A stretch of 64,000 nucleotides of DNA from Halobacterium noricense (lineage in GTDB: Archaea > Halobacteriota > Halobacteria > Halobacteriales > Halobacteriaceae), in assembly GCF_021233435.1 (NCBI RefSeq), contig NZ_CP089468.1, forward strand, positions 1,364,001-1,428,000. The letters are read 5' to 3'. Below the pieces are notes generated by a model. That model did not search any database, was not told the origin of the DNA, and was given only the letters and a program-made list of their open reading frames with translations. Positions 1 through 8,913 of this stretch are shown in pieces. Each line of letters opens with the position of its first letter. The first letter of the stretch is position 1. Position numbers and translations under genes: made by a program.

Positions 1-185
1 TAGCCGCCCGCGAACGGCGCGACGACCACCCAGCCGACGACGAACGGAACGAGCACGCCGGCGTACCGCTGCGGCGTCAGTGAGCCGTGTGAGAGCGTCC
101 CCACGAGCACGAACGCGAAGATGGCCAGCAGGTCGCCCGGCAGGAATCGAACGACTGCGCGCGGGTCGGCGTCGTAGAGGTCCAT
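1..185 (-). CDS. DUF3054-like membrane protein (3' end outside window)
   Basis: The first 61 codons of a minus-strand gene are visible, beginning at the ATG complementary to 183-185 and running off the left edge. The N-terminus reads MDLYDADPRAVVRFLPGDLL and is followed by two hydrophobic stretches separated by a short polar loop. This order (short acidic head, RFLPGD-like motif, membrane helices) matches DUF3054, a small haloarchaeal membrane family of unknown function. The gene is divergent from nothing on its right: the methyltransferase at 209-802 is on the same strand and reads toward it, with 23 bases between the two, so they may be cotranscribed. The family name comes from recognition of the N-terminus only. 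Confidence 0.6.
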   Translation of the reverse strand, partial: MDLYDADPRAVVRFLPGDLLAIFAFVLVGTLSHGSLTPQRYAGVLVPFVVGWVVVAPFAGG

Positions 186-208
186 ATCGGAGCCTTCGGA
201 ACGAGGGA

Positions 209-802
209 CTATGTTGGTCCCGGTTCGACGCCGACGACGGTGTACGCGAACCCGCGGTTGAGCACGCGAGCGTCCAGTCCTGTCTTCTCCATCCGCGCGG
301 CGAGGTCGTCGGGCGCGTCGAACGACGAGTGGAACGCGACGGCGTGCTCGGCAGCGACAAGCAGGCGGCCTCGCAGCGTCTCTGGATTGAAGTCGCGGAC
401 GACGAGCACGCCACCGGGTCGAAGAACGCGCTTTGCTTCCGCGAGCGCACCGTCTCGGTCGGGGAAGTGGTGGAGCGCGTCCACGATAGTAATCGCGTCC
501 ACGCTGTCGTCGCGGTACGGGAGTGCGGCGGCGTCGCCGCGAACTGCTGGCAGTCCGCTCTCGCGGGCTTCCGCCAGCATCCGCGCGCTGGCGTCGACGA
601 CCGTGACGTCCCGTCCTGCGACCTCGGTGGTGTCCCGAGCGAGCGCACGGGCCGCGCGCCCAGTGCCACCGCCGACGTCGAGCACGCGGTCGACCGAGCG
701 TTCGGCCGCTGCCAGCCCTGCTACGAGGTCGCCGCGGTCCGCGGCCGGCATCACGAGGTCGTACACCGGCGCGAACCACTCGAAGTACTGGACGTCGTGC
801 AT
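209..802 (-). CDS. Class I SAM-dependent methyltransferase
   Basis: A 197-residue single-domain methyltransferase. Motif I is clear near residue 40 (VLDVGGGTG). A post-I acidic position follows (VTVVDAS), then a motif IV region (ITIVDALHHF) and a motif VI-like VLRPGGVLVV, the typical order of the UbiE/Methyltransf_11 group. It should bind S-adenosylmethionine and methylate a small molecule in the cytoplasm; the substrate cannot be read from the sequence. The opening MHDVQYFEWFAPVYDLVMP resembles the YD...MP opening of UbiE-like enzymes. The start is an ATG at 802. It is divergent from the acetyltransferase at 862, with a 59-bp shared promoter region. Confidence 0.8.
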   Translation of the reverse strand: MHDVQYFEWFAPVYDLVMPAADRGDLVAGLAAAERSVDRVLDVGGGTGRAARALARDTTEVAGRDVTVVDASARMLAEARESGLPAVRGDAAALPYRDDSVDAITIVDALHHFPDRDGALAEAKRVLRPGGVLVVRDFNPETLRGRLLVAAEHAVAFHSSFDAPDDLAARMEKTGLDARVLNRGFAYTVVGVEPGPT

Positions 803-861
803 ACACCTGCCTTCGGCCCGCAGGCACGCAATTCTTTGCCCTCGCCACCCAATCGTCGGGC

Positions 862-1440
862 GTGCAGTACGCGGTACTCGGTGGTCCCGACGACGGCCCG
901 ACGCTCCGCCTCGACTGGCGGGCGTTCAGCTACGCCGGGAAGTTCGTAATGTCGAACACCGGGAAAGCGATAGCGTTCGAGGGCGCGCCGCTGGCCGAGC
1001 GCGCGGACTGGCCGCCGGCGGCCCGCGACGCCGACGATCCGGTTGCGGATATTGTGGGTGCTGTCTCGTTCAACGACGACCGCACCGACTCGGGGACGGC
1101 GTGGCTGCGGTACGTCACGGTGCGCGAGGACCGCCGCAGCGACGGCATCGGCGCGCGCCTCTGCGCGTTCGCCGCGGACCACCTGCTCGCCGACCACGAG
1201 CGCGTCAAGATTGCGGTGAACAACCCCTTCGCGTACGAAGCGCTCCACAAGGCCGACTTCGGGTTCACGGGCGAGGAAACCGGCATCGCGGAGTTAGTGC
1301 TGGAGCGTCCCTGCGCGGACCGCGCGGCGCGCTATCAGGACGGCCTCGACGTCTACCGCGAACGCGACCTTTCCGAGGAAGAAGCGGCGTTCCTCGACCG
1401 GAAGGCTGGCAGCGGGCCGCCCGCGCGAATCGACTCGTAG
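862..1440 (+). CDS. GNAT family N-acetyltransferase
   Basis: A 192-residue protein with a GNAT fold. The acetyl-CoA-binding motif A is around residues 92-105 (VREDRRSDGIGARLC, an R/Q-x-x-G-x-G/A variant), preceded by a beta strand (AWLRYVTV) and followed by a helix and VKIAVNNPFAYEALHKADF, the usual motif B with the N and Y/F residues. It would transfer an acetyl group from acetyl-CoA to an amine; the acceptor is unknown. The start is a GTG at 862, shortly after the divergent methyltransferase promoter. The acidic tail (LSEEEAAFLDRKAG) after the GNAT core is not part of the family fold. Confidence 0.75.
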   Translation: MQYAVLGGPDDGPTLRLDWRAFSYAGKFVMSNTGKAIAFEGAPLAERADWPPAARDADDPVADIVGAVSFNDDRTDSGTAWLRYVTVREDRRSDGIGARLCAFAADHLLADHERVKIAVNNPFAYEALHKADFGFTGEETGIAELVLERPCADRAARYQDGLDVYRERDLSEEEAAFLDRKAGSGPPARIDS

Positions 1441-1471
1441 CTTTTTCCGGGTCCGGCTCGGACCCCATCTC

Positions 1472-1684
1472 GTGACGCTGCTCTCGACGGCCCTGCTCGC
1501 GCTCGGTGCAGTCCACCTCGCTGCTGGGATTCCACTCCTGGTCGCTCCCGGATTCGTGCGTACCAGCCTCCCGGAGCGGTACGCCGAGGCGGTTGGCGAC
1601 CGCGGCGAGTGGCGTGGCTTCGGTGCGGGTGTGACCAGTATCGGCATCTCCTTGCTCCTCGTTGGGAACGGCATCGCGTCGTAG
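1472..1684 (+). CDS. Small two-helix membrane protein
   Basis: A 70-residue protein with a GTG start. Two hydrophobic segments (residues about 3-26 and 49-68) flank a short charged loop containing [16 protein letters not shown]. It begins 31 bases after the acetyltransferase and ends 38 bases before the FEN-1 start. I do not recognise the family with certainty; the layout resembles small DUF-type haloarchaeal inner-membrane proteins. No catalytic residues are visible. Confidence 0.5.
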   Translation: MTLLSTALLALGAVHLAAGIPLLVAPGFVRTSLPERYAEAVGDRGEWRGFGAGVTSIGISLLLVGNGIAS

Positions 1685-1722
1685 CTCAACCGTTAAATCC
1701 GGGGGCCGCCTACGGGCGCGTA

Positions 1723-2706
1723 ATGGGTAACGCGGACCTCCGGCAGCTCGCGGTCATCGAGGAGGTTCCCTTCGACGAATTGGAGGGGGACGTGGTGGCC
1801 GTGGACGCGCACAACTGGCTGTACAAGTACCTCACGACGACGGTCCAGTGGACCAGCGAGAGCATCTACACGACCAGCGAGGGCATCGAGGTCGCGAACC
1901 TGGTGGGCATCGTGCAGGGCCTGCCGAAGTTCTTCGAGAACGACCTCACGCCGATTTTCGTCTGGGACGGCGGCGTCACGGAACTCAAAGACGAGGAGGT
2001 CGAGGCGCGCCGCGAGCAGCGCGAGCGCTACGAGGAGGAACTCGAAGAAGCACGCGAAGCGGGCGAGGCAATCGAGGCCGCGCGCCTGGAAGCTCGCACG
2101 CAGCGACTCACGGAGACCATCCACGAAACCTCCCGGGAACTCCTGGACCTGCTGGACGTGCCGCAGGTCGAGGCGCCCGCGGAGGGCGAGGCGCAGGCAG
2201 CGCACATGGCGCGCGTGGACGACGACGTCGACTACGCGGGCAGCGACGACTACGACTGCCTGTTGCTCGGCGCGCCCGTGACGCTCCGCCAACTCACGAG
2301 CAAGGGTGCGCCCGAGCGCATGGACTTCGAAGCGACGCTCGACGAGCACGACCTGACGTGGGAACAACTCGTCGACGTCGGCATCCTCTGTGGCACGGAC
2401 TTCAACGAGGGCATCACGGGCTTCGGTCCGAAGACCGCGCTGAAGGCCATCCACGAGCACGGCGACCTCTGGGGCGTCCTCGATGCCGAGGGCGAGCACG
2501 TCGAGTACGCCGACCGCATCCGCGAGATGTTCTTAAACCCGGACGTCACCGACGACTACGACCTCGACCTAGAGCCGTCGCCGGACATCGACGCAGCCCG
2601 CGAGTACGTAATCGAGGAGTGGGAGGTCGACGCCGCGGAACTCGAACGTGGGTTCTCTCGCATCGAGGACAGCGTCGTCCAGACCGGCCTCGACCAGTGG
2701 ACCTGA
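1723..2706 (+). CDS. fen: Flap endonuclease FEN-1
   Basis: A 327-residue structure-specific nuclease that removes 5' flaps during Okazaki fragment maturation and repair. The N-terminal XPG domain opens with MGNADLRQL and carries the acidic metal-site motif [14 protein letters not shown] and PIFVWDGG. The internal XPG-I domain has the paired aspartates in [11 protein letters not shown], then [20 protein letters not shown] with the helix-hairpin-helix glycines. The last residues, QTGLDQWT, form a PCNA-interacting (PIP) box, so it should act at the sliding clamp. The open frame extends upstream, but the ATG at 1723 gives the conserved MGNADL start, and a TATA-like TTAAAT lies about 30 bases before it. 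Length and motif order are normal for archaeal FEN-1. Confidence 0.93.
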   Translation: MGNADLRQLAVIEEVPFDELEGDVVAVDAHNWLYKYLTTTVQWTSESIYTTSEGIEVANLVGIVQGLPKFFENDLTPIFVWDGGVTELKDEEVEARREQRERYEEELEEAREAGEAIEAARLEARTQRLTETIHETSRELLDLLDVPQVEAPAEGEAQAAHMARVDDDVDYAGSDDYDCLLLGAPVTLRQLTSKGAPERMDFEATLDEHDLTWEQLVDVGILCGTDFNEGITGFGPKTALKAIHEHGDLWGVLDAEGEHVEYADRIREMFLNPDVTDDYDLDLEPSPDIDAAREYVIEEWEVDAAELERGFSRIEDSVVQTGLDQWT

Positions 2707-2752
2707 CGCCGGGACCCACGGGCTTTTCTCGCCGGCTCACCGAACTGGAGGT

Positions 2753-3010
2753 ATGGACCTGACGTTCGCGGACATCGAAGCCATCATCGAGGACGAGATT
2801 CCGGACGCCGAGGCGACTATCTCGCGGATGCGCGGCGAGCACGACGACGACCACCTCGCGGCCACCGTCGTCTCGCCCGCCTTCGAAGGCAAGCGCCTCG
2901 TCCAGCAACACCAGCTCGTCTACGACGCCCTCGACGAACACATGACCGAGGAGATTCACGCGCTGGAACTGTCGACGTACACGCCCGAGGAGTACGAAGA
3001 GCACGCCTGA
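2753..3010 (+). CDS. BolA family protein
   Basis: An 85-residue protein with the BolA/IbaG layout: an N-terminal helix (FADIEAIIEDEIPDAEATISR), a strand-rich middle with DDDHLAATVVSPAFEGKRLVQ, and a helix with HQLVYDALDEHM. The motif F-x-G-K/x-x-x-x-H-x-x-V-Y corresponds to the conserved FxGkxxvxrHRxVy segment of the family. Bacterial and eukaryotic BolA proteins pair with monothiol glutaredoxins in Fe-S or iron handling; a similar role here is inference. The ATG at 2753 lies 46 bases after the FEN-1 stop, so the two may share a transcript. Confidence 0.82.
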   Translation: MDLTFADIEAIIEDEIPDAEATISRMRGEHDDDHLAATVVSPAFEGKRLVQQHQLVYDALDEHMTEEIHALELSTYTPEEYEEHA

Positions 3011-3340
3011 GGTCGGTGACTACGCCGTCCAGCGGGACTACTTGCTCGCCGCATGCCTCCGCGCCAGTAATTGTGCGCAGGGGAACGCGCTACTGAACCA
3101 CTGTACCCGGACGACAGCTGCTTCCGAAGCGTTAGGAGGATAGGTTGATAGGGTCCGGTATGGAGACTCGACCACTCGAACCAACACGCGCGGGCACGAC
3201 GGAAATCAGGCCCGGAACCTGGAAGATGGGTGGCGACCGTCGCGACGTGGGCGAAACGCGGGTACGGACAACTTTCCGGGCGGCGACAGGTGTGGACGTC
3301 GACTTCCTCGATGCCCTCGACGTTCGCGGCAACGGGCGGG
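3011..3340. other. Intergenic stretch without a convincing gene
   Basis: The 330 bases between bolA and the DUF4013-like gene hold a 67-codon plus-strand open frame (3145-3348) with no family resemblance and no clear promoter. It overlaps the next start and is treated as chance. No terminator-like T-run or hairpin stands out. Confidence 0.4.
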
Positions 3341-4036
3341 GTGAATGAGTTGTTCGTCGACGCGCTCCGATACCCAATCCGGGACCGGACGCAGTTGGAC
3401 GGGACAGCCAAGTGTCTCGTCTGCCTCCTGCTCGCCGGAATCCTCCTCCGAATCGCGAGTCGCATCTGGCCGGACTGGGCGTTTCTGGGCCCGCTCGTGC
3501 TCGCCATCGTCCCGGCGGTTGGGTTCTTCGGCCTCGTCGGCGGTGTCCTCTCGGGAGCGGGGTTCCCCGACCTCCTGACGCGTTCGACGGCGACGTTCGC
3601 TTGGCGACTGCTCGCCGTCTCGGCCGTCTACCTCCTCCTGCCGGTGCTCGCTATCGTCGCGACGGGCTACGTCATCGGGAGCGGAGCTGTCCCCGCCGCA
3701 ATCGGCGGCATCACGGCGGCGACGCTGTCGACGGTCGCCCTACTGCTCACCATCGTCTGCAGTTACCTGCTGCCCGCGGCGGCCGTGACCGGTATCGAGG
3801 AGGGCGTCCGTGCGGGGCTCCGACGGGAAGCGCTCCGAGGGACTGCGTCGGGAGCGTACTTCCTCGCGTGGGTCGGTGCGATGGTACTCGTCGTCCTCTC
3901 GTGGAGCGTGGTCGCGACGGTGGCCGCGCGGAGTCTCGTCGCCGTCGTGGCCCTCGCGTGGTTCTCGTACGCGCACGTCGCCGCCGCGGCACTCCTCGCC
4001 GAGGGTGTCGAGCGAACGCGGTACTGGCAGCGGTGA
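3341..4036 (+). CDS. DUF4013-like multi-helix membrane protein
   Basis: A 231-residue membrane protein with five to six hydrophobic segments. It opens with VNELFVDALRYPIRDRTQLD, matching the 'ALRYP...D' head of haloarchaeal DUF4013 proteins, followed by helices at about residues 26-46, 48-70, 85-110, 116-145, 170-195 and 200-220. The open frame reaches back to 3230, but the upstream part is low in hydrophobicity and unlike the family, so the GTG at 3341 was chosen. Function is unknown. It ends 15 bases before the convergent ABC ATPase gene. The family name is by resemblance of the N-terminus and topology. Confidence 0.65.
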   Translation: MNELFVDALRYPIRDRTQLDGTAKCLVCLLLAGILLRIASRIWPDWAFLGPLVLAIVPAVGFFGLVGGVLSGAGFPDLLTRSTATFAWRLLAVSAVYLLLPVLAIVATGYVIGSGAVPAAIGGITAATLSTVALLLTIVCSYLLPAAAVTGIEEGVRAGLRREALRGTASGAYFLAWVGAMVLVVLSWSVVATVAARSLVAVVALAWFSYAHVAAAALLAEGVERTRYWQR

Positions 4037-4051
4037 ACGGGAGAAGAGCGG

Positions 4052-5197
4052 CTATTCGAGGTCGATTGTCTCGGCGTCGTCCAGCGAGCGGTTGTGCAGC
4101 GCGTCGCCGGTCGCACGGTCGAAGATGTGAATCGCGTCTTCGGGAATCCGCGCGACGACCTCGTCGCCTTCGGGGACGCGAGTGAAGCCGTCAGTCGACG
4201 CGATGAGCGTCTCGGCGTCCTCGCCGGCGTCGGGGTCGAACTGGAGGTAGACCGTGTTCTCGTCGCCCATCGGTTCGATGACGTCGACGACCGTCTCGAA
4301 GTCGTGGTCGTCGCTCGCGCTCTCGACGAGTTCGATGTCTTCGGGACGGATACCGAAGACGAGGTCGGTCGTGTCGCCGAGGTTCGCCTGCACGTCGGCA
4401 CTGATGGGGTACTCGAAGGAGTCCCCGTGCAGGACGCCGTCCTGCAGCGTCACGTCGAAGAAATTCATCGACGGTTCGCCGAGGAAGCCCGCGACGAATT
4501 TGTTCGCTGGCTTGTGGTAGCACTCCAACGGCGTGCTAATCTGCTGGAGTCGACCGTCGTTGAGGATGGCGATGCGGTCGCCCATCGTCATCGCCTCGGT
4601 CTGGTCGTGGGTCACGTAGATGGTCGTCACGCCGAGGTCGTCCTGGAGCCGCTGGAGCTCGGTGCGCATCTGCGCGCGGAGCTTCGCGTCGAGGTTCGAC
4701 AGCGGCTCGTCCATCAGGAACACTTCCGGGTCGCGCACGATTGCGCGACCGAGGGCGACGCGCTGCTGCTGGCCGCCCGAGAGTTCGCTCGGCTTTCGGT
4801 CAAGCAGCTCGGAGATGCCGAGCAGTTCGCCCGTCTCGGAGACCATCTGCTGAATCTCGTCGTCAGGAATATCGGTGGACTCCTCCAGCCCGAACGACAT
4901 GTTCTCGCGGACGGACATGTGGGGGTACAGTGCGTACGACTGGAACACCATCGCGATGTTCCGGTCCTGTGATTTCACGTCGTTGATGACGCGGTCTGCC
5001 AGCGAGAGCGTCCCGGAGGTAATCGACTCCAGGCCCGCAATCATCCGCAGCATCGTCGACTTGCCGCAGCCCGAGGGGCCGACCACGACGAGGAACTCGC
5101 CGTCGTCGACCGACGCCGAGACGTCGTCGACAGCGACGATTTCGTCGTTCCCGTCCTGGAATACCTTCGTTACCGAGTCGAGTTCAAGCGTTGCCAT
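4052..5197 (-). CDS. Carbohydrate ABC transporter ATP-binding protein (MalK/UgpC type)
   Basis: A 381-residue ATPase that drives sugar import with the two permeases upstream. Visible motifs are Walker A GPSGCGKST, Q-loop MVFQSYALYPHMSV, signature LSGGQQQR, Walker B VFLMDEPLSNLDAKLR and the switch histidine in VTHDQTEAMT. After residue about 240 comes a MalK-type C-terminal regulatory (TOBE/MOP) domain (FGIRPEDIEL). The start is the ATG at 5197 (MATLELDSVTKVF); an upstream extension from 5239 has no family similarity. It is the last gene of a minus-strand operon: binding protein, permease, permease, ATPase. MalK-like ATPases can serve several importers; here the neighbours make a dedicated pairing likely. 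Confidence 0.92.
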   Translation of the reverse strand: MATLELDSVTKVFQDGNDEIVAVDDVSASVDDGEFLVVVGPSGCGKSTMLRMIAGLESITSGTLSLADRVINDVKSQDRNIAMVFQSYALYPHMSVRENMSFGLEESTDIPDDEIQQMVSETGELLGISELLDRKPSELSGGQQQRVALGRAIVRDPEVFLMDEPLSNLDAKLRAQMRTELQRLQDDLGVTTIYVTHDQTEAMTMGDRIAILNDGRLQQISTPLECYHKPANKFVAGFLGEPSMNFFDVTLQDGVLHGDSFEYPISADVQANLGDTTDLVFGIRPEDIELVESASDDHDFETVVDVIEPMGDENTVYLQFDPDAGEDAETLIASTDGFTRVPEGDEVVARIPEDAIHIFDRATGDALHNRSLDDAETIDLE

Positions 5198-5287
5198 ATC
5201 TGTGAGTTGTGATGGAAAGGTCGTTCGCGCGCCACACACCTATCTCTTCCGCGAGGTCGCCGAAGCCGCGAGCGGCGGCGGAACGGC

Positions 5288-6229
5288 TCACGCCGCCACC
5301 CCCTCGGCGAACTCGTCGCCGAAGAAGATGTAGACCGCGAGAGTCGGCAACGCCGCGAGGAACGCTCCAGCCATCCGGAGCGCGAAGTCCTGGCCCTCCA
5401 GCGAGGACCCGAGGCCGGCGAGAATCAACACGACCGGCGCGGCCGGGCTCGACTCTGTCGCGACTAGTACCAGCGTGAACAGCAGGTCGTTCCAGATCTG
5501 CGTGAATTGGTAGATGAGGACGACCGCGAACATCGGCCCCGACAGCGGGAGCACGATGCGGCGGTAGACCCGACGGAGCGACGCCCCGTCGAGTCGCGCC
5601 GACTCGATCATCTCCTCACTCAGGTTCGTGTAGTACGTCCGGAACAGGAGCGTACACATGGGAATCCCGTACGCGACGTGCGTGACAATCAGTTCGATGA
5701 TGCCGGCGTAGTCGTTGGGGATGCCCAGCGCCCAGACGAACGACAGCAGGTTCGTGAGTCCGACCCACTGCGACCAGAACTGGGTCAGCGGCACCAGCAC
5801 GGCCTGGTACGGGATGAAGATGCCCGCGATGATGATCGCGAGCAGCGGGGCCTTGTACGCCTGCTTCCAGTTGGGAATCGTGAGCCCGTACGCCATCAGA
5901 CTCCCGACGACGGCCGAGATGACCGTCGCCGGCACGGCGTACAGCAGGCTGTTGCCCATCCCGCGCAGCAGCGCGTCGACGGACGCCTGCCACTTCGCCA
6001 GCGTGAACCCGCTCGGTCCCGGGGGAGCGAACGGCGCGGTCTCGATGACCGCAGTCCCGGTCTTGAACGAGGTGACTAGTCCGGACTCGATGGGGACGAG
6101 GTAGAAGACCGCCATCACGAGCAGCACGACGTACAGTCCGACGTCTTCTACCGTCGTCTGGTCGAGGGTCCGGCGGATTTGGGCCGCCACCGCCGCGTCG
6201 CCGTTCGTTCGAGATTCGGTGTCGCTCAT
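5288..6229 (-). CDS. Carbohydrate ABC transporter permease (MalG type)
   Basis: A 313-residue inner-membrane permease of the CUT1 family. It has six hydrophobic segments, the first at about residues 30-50. The cytoplasmic EAA loop reads EEMIESARLDGASLRRVYRRIVLP, which contacts the ATPase. The ATG start overlaps the end of the upstream permease by four bases (ATGA-type overlap), indicating translational coupling. The 90-base gap to the ATPase gene is the only break in the operon. The sugar cannot be read from the permease; the GH3 glycosidase and TrmB regulator nearby suggest an oligosaccharide or glycoside. Confidence 0.9.
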   Translation of the reverse strand: MSDTESRTNGDAAVAAQIRRTLDQTTVEDVGLYVVLLVMAVFYLVPIESGLVTSFKTGTAVIETAPFAPPGPSGFTLAKWQASVDALLRGMGNSLLYAVPATVISAVVGSLMAYGLTIPNWKQAYKAPLLAIIIAGIFIPYQAVLVPLTQFWSQWVGLTNLLSFVWALGIPNDYAGIIELIVTHVAYGIPMCTLLFRTYYTNLSEEMIESARLDGASLRRVYRRIVLPLSGPMFAVVLIYQFTQIWNDLLFTLVLVATESSPAAPVVLILAGLGSSLEGQDFALRMAGAFLAALPTLAVYIFFGDEFAEGVAA

Positions 6230-7269
6230 AGGTTGTCCCTCCGGTATTCGTAGACGAGGTACGGGCCGATGACGCTGAGCGCCATCGCGAACAGGACGAT
6301 GGCAATCGCGGACCCGTACGCCCAGTTGAGATTCGCGTACGCTTCACGAACCATCTTCGTCGCCAGAATGTCCGCACCGTTCGGCGGTCGATAGCCGCCG
6401 ACCAGCGAGTAGAGGAAGTCGAAGGCCTTCATCGCGAACACCATCAGCACGACGGCGGCGCTGATGGTCGCGCCCTTCAACTGTGGGATGATGACGCGCC
6501 AGTACATCTTCAGGGTCGACGCGCCGTCGACCTTCGCAGCCTCGTAGTGCTCGCTGGGAATCGCGCGGAGGCCCGCGAGATACACGACCATCGCGTACCC
6601 CGAGAACTGCCACATCAGCGCGAAGATGATCGCTGGGAGGACGACTGCCTGATTCCCCAACCAGCTCACTGGGCCAAACCCGAACACGCCGATGACGCTG
6701 TTGACGATACCGTTGTTGTAGTTGTACATCCACAACCAGAACTGCGCGGTCACCACGAACGAGAGGCTCATCGGCAGGAGGTAGATCGTCCGGAACGAGT
6801 TCTCGAACCGGATTCCCCTGTCGATGAGAATCGCCAGTACGAGCCCAACCGCGAGCGTCACTCCGGTGAACCCGATGAGCAGGACGAAGGTGTTGATCGC
6901 GGCGTCGACGAATCCTGGGTCACCGAGCGCCCGCGCGTACATCTCGAAGTCGAGGTTCGAGTAGTCCGGTGCGTTCGCGAACCCCTGGTAGTCGGTCAGC
7001 GAGATGAGCAGGTTCCAGATGATCGCCCCGTAGACGAACAGCGCCATCAGCAGGAACGGCAGCAGCCAGAATACGGAGGACTCGGTGAAGTCGCTACCGA
7101 AGCGGCTATTCAGGGCCTCGGTGACCCGGCCGACGGGTCCCGGGTCCGACCCCGAGTCCGGCTGCCGAGGGGATTCTTCGCTCACGACGCCGCCGTCGGG
7201 ACGGACCTCCTCGTCGGCCCGGGACGTCGGGCTGAGAGCGGCGCACAACCGACGGAGATTGTCGAACAT
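6226..7269 (-). CDS. Carbohydrate ABC transporter permease (MalF type)
   Basis: A 347-residue inner-membrane permease, the partner of the MalG-type protein downstream. A polar, acidic N-terminal 70 residues (rich in S, P, E and D) precede the first helix at about residues 72-95. The EAA loop is SEHYEAAKVDGASTLKMYWRV, with the conserved E-A-A and G residues. It begins 7 bases after the stop of the binding-protein gene, so the order binding protein, MalF-type, MalG-type, ATPase is one operon. The long polar head is common in haloarchaeal MalF-type permeases. Confidence 0.9.
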   Translation of the reverse strand: MFDNLRRLCAALSPTSRADEEVRPDGGVVSEESPRQPDSGSDPGPVGRVTEALNSRFGSDFTESSVFWLLPFLLMALFVYGAIIWNLLISLTDYQGFANAPDYSNLDFEMYARALGDPGFVDAAINTFVLLIGFTGVTLAVGLVLAILIDRGIRFENSFRTIYLLPMSLSFVVTAQFWLWMYNYNNGIVNSVIGVFGFGPVSWLGNQAVVLPAIIFALMWQFSGYAMVVYLAGLRAIPSEHYEAAKVDGASTLKMYWRVIIPQLKGATISAAVVLMVFAMKAFDFLYSLVGGYRPPNGADILATKMVREAYANLNWAYGSAIAIVLFAMALSVIGPYLVYEYRRDNL

Positions 7270-7276
7270 GCGGCGG

Positions 7277-8629
7277 TTAGTTCGATACGGCGTCCAGGAA
7301 CCCCTGCGTGGCCGCGTCGACGTTGTACGGGCCAGTGAATTCCGAGGAGATGACCTCGTTGAGTTGGCTCATCTTCTGGGACGAGACTGCGAGCCCGTGC
7401 TGGAGGGTCGGTGGCCGGTGTTCCGCGTTCGCGAAGTCCTCGGCCGTCTCCTGGAGGTACGGACCGAATTCGTCCATACTCACGTCGGTTCGGGTCGGGA
7501 TGGACCCCTTGTACTGGTTGAACGCGATCTGGGCGTCCTTGCTGCCGACGAATCCCTTCCAGATTTTCGAGGCTTCCGGGGTCGGATTGTTCGCGGGGTA
7601 GAGGAACGAATCGAAGTGGACCGTGTACATGTTCTCCGTTCCCGGGAACGTCTTGAATCCCCAGTCGTCGTCGTAGTCGAAGTTTTCGGCGTTCCGGAAC
7701 GCGCCAGCGGACCAGTTGCCCTGGTGGATGAAGGCGGCGTTGCCCTTGATGATGTTCTGATTCGACGCGGTCAGGTTGAGCGAGGCCGCGTCGTCGCTGA
7801 TGTAGTTCTCCAGGATCTCCGCGGTCGTCTCGAAGGCCGCCCGGACGGCGCTCTCTGAGCCGTTACCCTCGACGAAGTCTATGTACGGCTGGTACCCTTC
7901 CTGTCCGAGCATCACGGCGGCCCACAGCTGGGTCGTCGTCCACGTACCGGACATCGCGTGGGTCATCGGCACCGCGTCGGTCTCGGTGGCGACCGTCTCG
8001 AAGGCGTCCAGGAGCGCCGAGAGGCTGGTCAGCGAGTCCACGTCGACGCCTGCCTCTTCGACGACCGAAGTGTTGTAGAACAGGCAGTTGAGGCGGTGCG
8101 AGCCGAGCGGGACGGCTCGGTAGCTGTCGTTCATCTGGTGGAGGTCGATTGCCTCCTGAACCATCACGTCCTCGAAGTTGTTCTCCTCCCAGACGTCGTC
8201 GACGCTGCCGAGGACGCCCTCGTAGCGACGGAGGTTGGGGCCGGGCCAGTTCGCGAACGACCCGGGCGGGTCGTTGCTCTGGAGTCGGTTGGCCACGACT
8301 GCGTCGAGGTTCTGATTCCCACCGCCACCGATGGGGCTCATGTTGAGTCCGATGTCGGGATGTGCCTCTTCGAACGCGGTGGTCAACGCTTCGGCGGCAC
8401 GGGCACCGTCGCCGCCCGTCCAGCCGTGGAGCACTTCGACCGGGCCGCTAACTTCGCCACCGCTCGTCGTTCCGCTCGCGGTGCCGTCGTTCGTCGTTCC
8501 GCTCCCGCTGTCGCCGCCTCCGGTACAGCCAGCTATTCCGGCGAGAGCCGCAATACTGGCGCCTCGGATGAAGGTCCTTCTGGACCGTCCGCTGCCGCCT
8601 GACCGTTCGTCGTTGCCTTTGTGTGGCAT
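7277..8629 (-). CDS. Sugar ABC transporter substrate-binding lipoprotein
   Basis: A 450-residue extracellular binding protein (SBP_bac_1 type). The N-terminus has a Tat motif (SRRTFIRGA), a hydrophobic stretch, and the lipobox LAGIAGC, with the cysteine followed by a G/S/T-rich linker. The mature part carries the typical PVEVLHGWTGGDGARAAEAL opening and GNAAFIHQGNWSAG, seen in maltose-type binding proteins. It would be exported folded, lipid-anchored on the outer face of the membrane, and deliver sugar to the permeases. The ATG at 8629 was chosen over upstream codons because it starts directly before the Tat region. A TATA-like TTTATTAT lies about 25-30 bases upstream on the minus strand, suggesting leaderless transcription. 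Confidence 0.9.
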   Translation of the reverse strand: MPHKGNDERSGGSGRSRRTFIRGASIAALAGIAGCTGGGDSGSGTTNDGTASGTTSGGEVSGPVEVLHGWTGGDGARAAEALTTAFEEAHPDIGLNMSPIGGGGNQNLDAVVANRLQSNDPPGSFANWPGPNLRRYEGVLGSVDDVWEENNFEDVMVQEAIDLHQMNDSYRAVPLGSHRLNCLFYNTSVVEEAGVDVDSLTSLSALLDAFETVATETDAVPMTHAMSGTWTTTQLWAAVMLGQEGYQPYIDFVEGNGSESAVRAAFETTAEILENYISDDAASLNLTASNQNIIKGNAAFIHQGNWSAGAFRNAENFDYDDDWGFKTFPGTENMYTVHFDSFLYPANNPTPEASKIWKGFVGSKDAQIAFNQYKGSIPTRTDVSMDEFGPYLQETAEDFANAEHRPPTLQHGLAVSSQKMSQLNEVISSEFTGPYNVDAATQGFLDAVSN

Positions 8630-8913
8630 GCATTCACGAATTAACCACAACTATAATAAAAGTTTGGAAAACAGCGTTACTGTCAACTGGATGGGTGTAT
8701 TTAATTTAAATAGCGTGGGGTCGATTAATCCGCCAAGACCGTTGCATCATCGTCCCTTCCAAGGGGTGCAACTATAGCATTTCGCCGACCAGGACTGCTC
8801 GCCAGCGGGTTCGCCTGTTCACGGTAGACCAGAGATTTCGACCAGATCGCGCCCTCGGAGCGGTGGGAGTCGTCGTCAAACGATTCATATGCCGGTGTCA
8901 GTATTGCGGACGT
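8630..8913. promoter_or_regulatory. Divergent promoter region, ABC sugar operon / trmB
   Basis: This 284-bp AT-rich region separates the binding-protein gene (minus) and the TrmB regulator (plus). A minus-strand TATA-like box (TTTATTATAG, complement of about 8652-8662) and a plus-strand one (ATTCATATG, 8883-8891) each sit near -27 of the start codons. An AT-rich near-palindrome, ATTTAATTTAAAT (8699-8711), lies between them and is a candidate operator for the adjacent TrmB protein. The operator role is inference. Confidence 0.55.

Noticed and set aside
3145-3348. 67-codon plus-strand frame before the DUF4013-like gene
   Set aside because: No family similarity, overlaps the next gene's start, and the composition is not clearly coding.
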